From Hahella sp018986435 (GTDB lineage Bacteria; Pseudomonadota; Gammaproteobacteria; Pseudomonadales; Oleiphilaceae): a DNA stretch of 64,000 nucleotides. Positions 59,306 through 64,000 of the stretch are shown here, one piece after another. The stretch is taken from contig NZ_CP192738.1 in assembly GCF_050749805.1 (NCBI RefSeq), forward strand, positions 372,001 to 436,000, read 5' to 3'. The translations under genes were made by a program, and so were the position numbers. Positions within the stretch are counted from its first letter, which is position 1. Each line of letters begins with the position of its first letter. The notes below the pieces were generated by a model. It saw nothing but the letters and a program-made list of their open reading frames with translations. It searched no databases and was not told the origin of the DNA.

Positions 59306-61393
59306 ATGAGCATGGATCTCTCTCGCTTTCATGATGTCTTTTTTGAAGAAAGCTTTGAAGCCGTCAACACCATAGAGGCGAGCCTCTTGGAAGTGGATCT
59401 TGACGCGCCAGACCCTGAATCGATCAATAACATTTTTCGCGCCGCCCACTCCATCAAAGGGGGGAGCGCCACCTTCGGTTTTTCTCAGGTGGCGGCTTAT
59501 ACCCACGTGATGGAAAACCTGCTCGACGAAGTTCGCGCCGGCAAACGCCGTTTGACCCAACCCATTGTGGACGTGTTGCTGGAGTCCGTGGACGCGCTGC
59601 GCTTGTTACTGTCCTCCGCCAAAGCCGGCGAGGATATTCCCGAAGAAGAGTTCGCCCAACATAAATCCAAGCTGGAGGCCATTTCCAAGGATCAATCGTC
59701 ATTAACGACCGCCACTGCGTCCTCAACCAGCGACTCAAGCGCCCCCGTGGCGGAATCAGCTGGCGGAGACGATGGCGTCGCCGGCTGGCGCGTGGTGTTC
59801 ACCCCGCACAAGGAAATGATGCAACGGGGCAACGATCCTTTGCGTCTGGCGAAAGAAATTGCGTCCCTGGCGGAAGGCGACGCAGAGATCGAATGCGACA
59901 TCAGCACGCTGCCGGACTGGGAACACTTTGAACCGCTGAACAGTTATCTGGGCTGGACTGTGAGGCTGCGTCAACCGGTGGAGAAAGCCGCTATCGACGA
60001 TGCTTTCGCCTGGGTCGAGGACGAGTGCGACATGGCCATCGTCCCCATACCTAAAGCCCAATCGGCGCCGCCGCAACCCCAGCATGAAAAGCCCTCTGAG
60101 CCTGCCGCCTCAGCGGCGGAATCAGTGCAAACAGCGGAGAAAAGCGCTGCGCCCGCCGCCAAACAAGCCAAGGCTGCGGTGGTGACGGAAAGCCAGTCTA
60201 TCCGCGTCGACCTGGACAAGGTGGATGCGCTGATCAATATGGTGGGCGAGCTGGTCATCACTCAGTCCATGTTAAATATGCTGAGCGAGGATGAAGCCTT
60301 GCAGGGCATGGAGAAACTGCTGCAGGGACTGACCCAGTTGAAGCGTCAGACCCGGGCGCTACAGGAAGGCGTCATGCAGATCCGCATGCTGCCGATCTCC
60401 TTCTGCTTTAATCGCTTTCCGCGCATGGTGCGGGATTTGAGCCGGCAGCTGGGTAAAGATATTGAACTGATGCTCAGCGGAGAGAATACCGAGGTCGATA
60501 AAACGGTCATTGAAAAGATTACCGATCCTCTGGTGCATCTGGTGCGCAACAGCGTCGACCATGGCATTGAAAACCCGGCGGACCGCGTCGCCAAGGGCAA
60601 GCCCGAACATGGCTCCGTGTACCTGCGCGCCTATCATCAGGTTGGCAATATCGTCATTGAGGTCGAGGACGACGGCAAGGGGCTGGACCCGCAAGTGCTG
60701 CTGTCCAAAGCCAAACGTAAAGGGCTCATCCCCGGCGACGCCATCCTTAATGAGGCGCAGATTTTTGAACTGATTTTCCTGCCTGGCTTTTCCACCAAGG
60801 AAGAAGCCAGTGATTTGTCCGGCCGTGGCGTCGGCATGGACGTGGTGAAGCGCAACGTGCAAAGCCTCGGCGGCAGTATTCAGGTGGAGTCTGAGCTGAA
60901 TCGACGCACCCGTTTCACCATTCGATTGCCTTTGACTCTCGCCATCATGGATGGCCAGCTCATTTCGCTGGGCGAAGAGCTTTATGTGATTCCCCTGGTC
61001 ACCATCATTGAGTCCCTGCAACCGGACCCCTCCATGATCAACCGGGTGGCGGGCACCCATGAGACCATCAAACTGCGTGGCGCTTATCTGCCGGTGCTAC
61101 GGCTATCGGAGGCGCTGGATGCGGCGCAGAGCGAAAGCGAAAAACCTAAGCCGCTTACAGATGGCATTATTGTGATCGTCGAGCATGAAAGCCGACGCTT
61201 TGGTTTGTTTGTGGATGAGCTGCTCAGTCAGCAGCAAATCGTCATCAAATCCCTCGAAGAGAATTACCGTCTGATTCCTGGCGTATCGGCGGCCACCATT
61301 CTCGGAGACGGCAGAGTCGCGCTGATTCTGGATGTCGGCGGCCTGTCGCAACTGCAAAAAGATTCGGAAATCAGCTATGCAGATGCAGGTTAA
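59306..61393 (+). CDS. cheA: Chemotaxis histidine kinase CheA
   Basis: 695-residue kinase of the chemotaxis array. P1 with phosphorylated H48 (RAAHSIKGGSATFG), a proline/alanine/serine linker broken by a P2-like region (WRVVFTPHKEMMQRGNDPL), then dimerisation helices (RVDLDKVDALINMVGELVITQSM), the HATPase (LVHLVRNSVDHGIEN, DDGKGLDP, SDLSGRGVGMDVV), and the CheW-like P5 end (RLPLTLAIMDGQL). AGGAG lies six bases before ATG 59306. It starts 29 bp after cheY and overlaps cheW. Confidence 0.96.
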   Translation: MSMDLSRFHDVFFEESFEAVNTIEASLLEVDLDAPDPESINNIFRAAHSIKGGSATFGFSQVAAYTHVMENLLDEVRAGKRRLTQPIVDVLLESVDALRLLLSSAKAGEDIPEEEFAQHKSKLEAISKDQSSLTTATASSTSDSSAPVAESAGGDDGVAGWRVVFTPHKEMMQRGNDPLRLAKEIASLAEGDAEIECDISTLPDWEHFEPLNSYLGWTVRLRQPVEKAAIDDAFAWVEDECDMAIVPIPKAQSAPPQPQHEKPSEPAASAAESVQTAEKSAAPAAKQAKAAVVTESQSIRVDLDKVDALINMVGELVITQSMLNMLSEDEALQGMEKLLQGLTQLKRQTRALQEGVMQIRMLPISFCFNRFPRMVRDLSRQLGKDIELMLSGENTEVDKTVIEKITDPLVHLVRNSVDHGIENPADRVAKGKPEHGSVYLRAYHQVGNIVIEVEDDGKGLDPQVLLSKAKRKGLIPGDAILNEAQIFELIFLPGFSTKEEASDLSGRGVGMDVVKRNVQSLGGSIQVESELNRRTRFTIRLPLTLAIMDGQLISLGEELYVIPLVTIIESLQPDPSMINRVAGTHETIKLRGAYLPVLRLSEALDAAQSESEKPKPLTDGIIVIVEHESRRFGLFVDELLSQQQIVIKSLEENYRLIPGVSAATILGDGRVALILDVGGLSQLQKDSEISYADAG

Positions 61394-61886
61394 ACAATCC
61401 CTTGAAGAAGAACAGGATGCGGAGCAGCAGGCGGAACAGGAAGATGAATATCTGACGTTCAGTCTGGCGGACGAAGAGTACGCCGCGCCCATCATGCTGG
61501 TGAAGGAAATTCGCGCCTGGGAGCCGGTGACGCGGGTGCCCTACGCGGAGCCTTGGGAATGCGGTCTGATCAATGTGCGCGGCTCCATCGTGCCGATCAT
61601 CGATCTGCGCAAACGCATCGGACTGACCAAACTGGAGTACAACAAACACACTGTCGTGGTGATGTTCGCTTTTGACGCCGGAGGACGGGAACGGGTGCGC
61701 GGCGCGGTCATTGACGCGCTCAATGACGTAGTCCGCTTTCCCTCCCGCAAAATCCAACCCTCGCCGGAATTACGCAAACGCAAAGCGACGCAGTTCGCCC
61801 AGGGCGTTGTCGAGTATGACGGGCGCATGATCGTGATGTTGGATTTGATGCGGGCGTTGGGAATGGACGTCGAAAAAAGCGCGTAA
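61377..61886 (+). CDS. cheW: Chemotaxis coupling protein CheW
   Basis: 169-residue CheW with an acidic N-terminal extension (LEEEQDAEQQAEQEDE). The core reads YLTFSLADEEYAAPIMLVKEIRAWEPVTRVP, GLINVRGSIVPIIDLRKRIG, and FAQGVVEYDGRMIVMLDLMRAL. Links CheA to receptors. ATG 61377 lies 14 bases inside the end of cheA. The extension is unusual in its length but is not predicted to affect the fold. Confidence 0.95.
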   Translation: MQMQVKQSLEEEQDAEQQAEQEDEYLTFSLADEEYAAPIMLVKEIRAWEPVTRVPYAEPWECGLINVRGSIVPIIDLRKRIGLTKLEYNKHTVVVMFAFDAGGRERVRGAVIDALNDVVRFPSRKIQPSPELRKRKATQFAQGVVEYDGRMIVMLDLMRALGMDVEKSA

Positions 61887-61931
61887 ACGCAGGGCGGCAA
61901 CAAGAATAACTTTGGGATAGCGGGGAAGGAC

Positions 61932-64000
61932 ATGACGTTAAAGCGTACTTTATGGCTTGCTGGGGCGGCCGTCGTCATTATTTTTGCTGTAATCGTAACA
62001 GTGTTGGTGGTGCAGAACCGCTCCACGGTGTCCAACCAGGATCAAATGGAGCGCTTGACCGAGGTGGTCCGGGTGATGGGCAACCTGGACATGCGCAGGG
62101 AGGGCGTGCGCGGCGCCACCTATAATTACGCCTATGGGATGGAAACCTCCAGTCAGGCTTTGCAGGAAGGAGCGCGTAAGGATTACGCGGGCTTCGAAAC
62201 GGCGATACGTCGGAATGTGGAGACCCTGCTGAACACCCATGTTTCCGAAAAAGTGTCCAACGCAATGAAGGATGCCGTTCCAAGAGTTGAAGCCTTTCTC
62301 ACCGCCGCTAATCAAGTAATGCAGAGTCAAACTGTCGCTGCGTTGCACTCTAATACACCCGTATTCGCCCGCGAGTTTGATGAGTTGGAAACCCGCACTA
62401 TGGCGATGAAAGAGCTGCTGAAGTCGGAGCGCGACCGCATTCTGCAGGGTAATCGCCAGGAAATCAGCACATCTTTCGCCGCAGTGTTGGGCATCGTCAT
62501 AGTGGGTCTGGTCATTATCGGCGTCGGACTTTGGCGTTTCGGCCATAATCTGCTGGCGACTCTGGGTGAGGAGCCGGCGGTGCTGGAGAGCGCCGCCGTC
62601 ACCATCAGCGCTGGGGATATGGACGCGCAGATGACAGCGGCGGGCGGGGTCTACGGCAAATTGCGGGAGATGCGCGATGAGTTGAAAGAGCGTATTGAGC
62701 GGGACCGCCAGCAGCTGATCATCACCACTCGCCTTAAACAAGCCATAGAAACCACCTCCACCGCGTTGATGGTGGCGGATGAGGCGTTCAATATCGTCTA
62801 CGCCAATCCCGCCGTGAAAAGGGTGTTGAAGGATGCGGAGGCGCAAATTAAAAAGAAGCTGCCTAACTTTAACGCGGACAAATTGGAAGGCGTCTGTATA
62901 GATACGTTTCATCGTGATCCATCCCACCAACACCGTTTGCTTAGAGGGCTGCGTCAGCCTTATGACGCCAGCCTGCAGTTGGGCGATGCCTATTTTGATC
63001 TGACCGCAGGCGCTATCCGCAGCGAATCCGATCAGATATTGGGCTTTGTGGTGGAATGGCGCGACATGACCACCCAGGTGAATACCGAAAGGGAAGTGCA
63101 GCGCATTGTGGAGTCCGCACGCAGGGGCGACCTGGATGTGAAGGTCGATTTGACGGGCAAGAAAGGCTTTTTCTTGTCCCTCGGTGAAGGTCTGAATGCG
63201 CTGATTGATGTGATGGACGACGTGCTTGGCGATGTCGGCAAGGTCATGGACGCGCTGGCGGAAGGCGAACTGCAAGGGCGCATGCGGGACGATCACGAAG
63301 GCCGCTTCGCTGCGCTGGCGGAAGCGGTGAACGGCAGCATGGTGCGGCTGGCCAATATCGTCACCCAGCTGGTCCAGAGCAGTGATTCCGTAAGGGCGTC
63401 CAATCAGGAAATTTCCACTGGTAACAGCCAATTGTCGGAAAGAACGGAAAAACAGAGTTCCAGCCTTGAGGAGACCGCCTCCAGCATCGAAGAGCTGTCC
63501 AGCAACGTCAGCAACACCGCGGATAACGCGCGGCAGGCGGATCAACTGTCGAGCCTCACCCGCAATACGGCGGCGGAAGGCGGCGAAGTCACTCAGCGGG
63601 CGGTGAAGTCGATGCGGGAAATCAACGAAGCCAGTCGCAAGATCGCCGAGATTATCGGCGTCATCGACGACATCGCCTTCCAGACCAACCTGCTCGCCCT
63701 CAACGCCTCGGTGGAAGCGGCGCGCGCTGGCGAACAGGGACGCGGGTTCGCAGTGGTGGCGACGGAAGTGCGCAATCTGGCGCAACGCAGCGCCACCTCG
63801 GCGAAAGAAATCAAAGATCTGATCGAAGACAGTGTGAAGAAAGTACAGGCCGGCTCCAATCTGGTGGATGAATCGGGGCAAAAGCTGGAAGAAATCATCG
63901 GCAACGTGAAAAAAGTCGCGGACTTGATTTCCGATATTGCTGCGGCGACGGAAGAGCAAAGTTCCGGCCTGGACCAAGTGAATCAGGCGGTAATGGAGCT
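61932..64000 (+). CDS. Transmembrane methyl-accepting chemotaxis protein, 3' end cut by window
   Basis: About 690 residues are visible and the frame runs off the window. TM1 is at about residues 6-27 (LWLAGAAVVIIFAVIVTVLVV), followed by a helical periplasmic domain (28-172) and TM2 (about 177-198, AAVLGIVIVGLVIIGVGLW). Then comes a PAS-like domain (LKQAIETTSTALMVADEAFNIVYANP), a HAMP-like repeat (RRGDLDVKVDL), and the signalling domain whose tip is IAFQTNLLALNASVEAARAGEQGRGFAVV (about 577-616). The adjoining cheYAW suggests this is the dedicated receptor of the cluster. Confidence 0.92.
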   Translation, partial: MTLKRTLWLAGAAVVIIFAVIVTVLVVQNRSTVSNQDQMERLTEVVRVMGNLDMRREGVRGATYNYAYGMETSSQALQEGARKDYAGFETAIRRNVETLLNTHVSEKVSNAMKDAVPRVEAFLTAANQVMQSQTVAALHSNTPVFAREFDELETRTMAMKELLKSERDRILQGNRQEISTSFAAVLGIVIVGLVIIGVGLWRFGHNLLATLGEEPAVLESAAVTISAGDMDAQMTAAGGVYGKLREMRDELKERIERDRQQLIITTRLKQAIETTSTALMVADEAFNIVYANPAVKRVLKDAEAQIKKKLPNFNADKLEGVCIDTFHRDPSHQHRLLRGLRQPYDASLQLGDAYFDLTAGAIRSESDQILGFVVEWRDMTTQVNTEREVQRIVESARRGDLDVKVDLTGKKGFFLSLGEGLNALIDVMDDVLGDVGKVMDALAEGELQGRMRDDHEGRFAALAEAVNGSMVRLANIVTQLVQSSDSVRASNQEISTGNSQLSERTEKQSSSLEETASSIEELSSNVSNTADNARQADQLSSLTRNTAAEGGEVTQRAVKSMREINEASRKIAEIIGVIDDIAFQTNLLALNASVEAARAGEQGRGFAVVATEVRNLAQRSATSAKEIKDLIEDSVKKVQAGSNLVDESGQKLEEIIGNVKKVADLISDIAAATEEQSSGLDQVNQAVME

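Noticed and set aside
61950..63977. 675-codon open frame antisense to the chemoreceptor gene
   Set aside because: The plus strand encodes a clear methyl-accepting protein through the whole stretch; the antisense product is His/Arg-rich noise.
1..64000. tRNA, rRNA, CRISPR arrays, insertion sequences or prophage
   Set aside because: No cloverleaf with a CCA-type end, no rRNA segment, no regularly spaced repeats and no transposase, integrase or phage structural genes were seen.

Overview
The window looks like chromosomal DNA of a marine gammaproteobacterium. Gene content and style (HexR-controlled Entner-Doudoroff genes, TRAP transporter, GlyGly-CTERM nuclease, many chemotaxis genes) recall Hahella and its relatives in the Oceanospirillales. 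That assignment rests on memory of the families and was not searched. It reads as ordinary core chromosome with a few decayed genes. No tRNA, rRNA, CRISPR array, phage or insertion sequence was seen.

Layout. 1-3.8 kb: hexR (partial) divergent from zwf-pgl-eda, with two HexR-type operators between them. 3.8-13.6 kb, mostly minus strand: an AstE/AspA-like hydrolase paired with a glutamate-cysteine-ligase-like enzyme, a FemAB-like protein, a periplasmic binding protein, a secreted ExeM-type nuclease, and an alpha/beta-hydrolase lipoprotein. Small plus-strand genes (GIY-YIG, ICMT-like) lie between them. 13.8-24.6 kb: a pentapeptide-repeat ion channel, a frameshifted subtilase-like lipoprotein, HNH nuclease, KAP NTPase, arfB, a 5'-nucleotidase-family lipoprotein, a second binding protein, two small unknowns and a tyrosine phosphatase. 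24.8-29.9 kb: a TRAP transporter (dctPQM) followed by its probable Cache-domain sensor kinase and LuxR-type regulator.

30-35.3 kb: small genes, including an NlpC/P60 lipoprotein, a LMW-PTP-like protein, a degenerate GIY-YIG protein, LysE, MOSC and GRDP-like proteins. Two broken genes sit here: a twice-frameshifted SEC-C motif gene and an AlkB C-terminal remnant. 35.5-41.9 kb: gap-pyk divergent from edd-glk-aldo/keto reductase around further HexR-like boxes. With zwf-pgl-eda this gives a full route from glucose to pyruvate through the Entner-Doudoroff pathway. 41.9-43.5 kb: YfiM-like lipoprotein, racemase and a small membrane protein. 43.6-49.9 kb: a maltodextrin locus, with a secreted alpha-amylase divergent from malE-malF-malG. 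malK is absent here.

49.9-52.2 kb: lipoprotein, RRM protein, YjjX and DksA/TraR-type zinc finger. 52.2-64 kb: a dense signalling region holding a pseudo-receiver protein, a chemoreceptor without a periplasmic domain, an HsbA-like STAS protein, an HsbR-like receiver-phosphatase-kinase, an ODP-type di-iron protein, a small soluble receptor-tip-like protein, then cheY-cheA-cheW and a transmembrane chemoreceptor cut by the window end. This stretch is the best candidate for something little described: partner switching, a possible di-iron oxygen or redox sensor and a chemotaxis core side by side.
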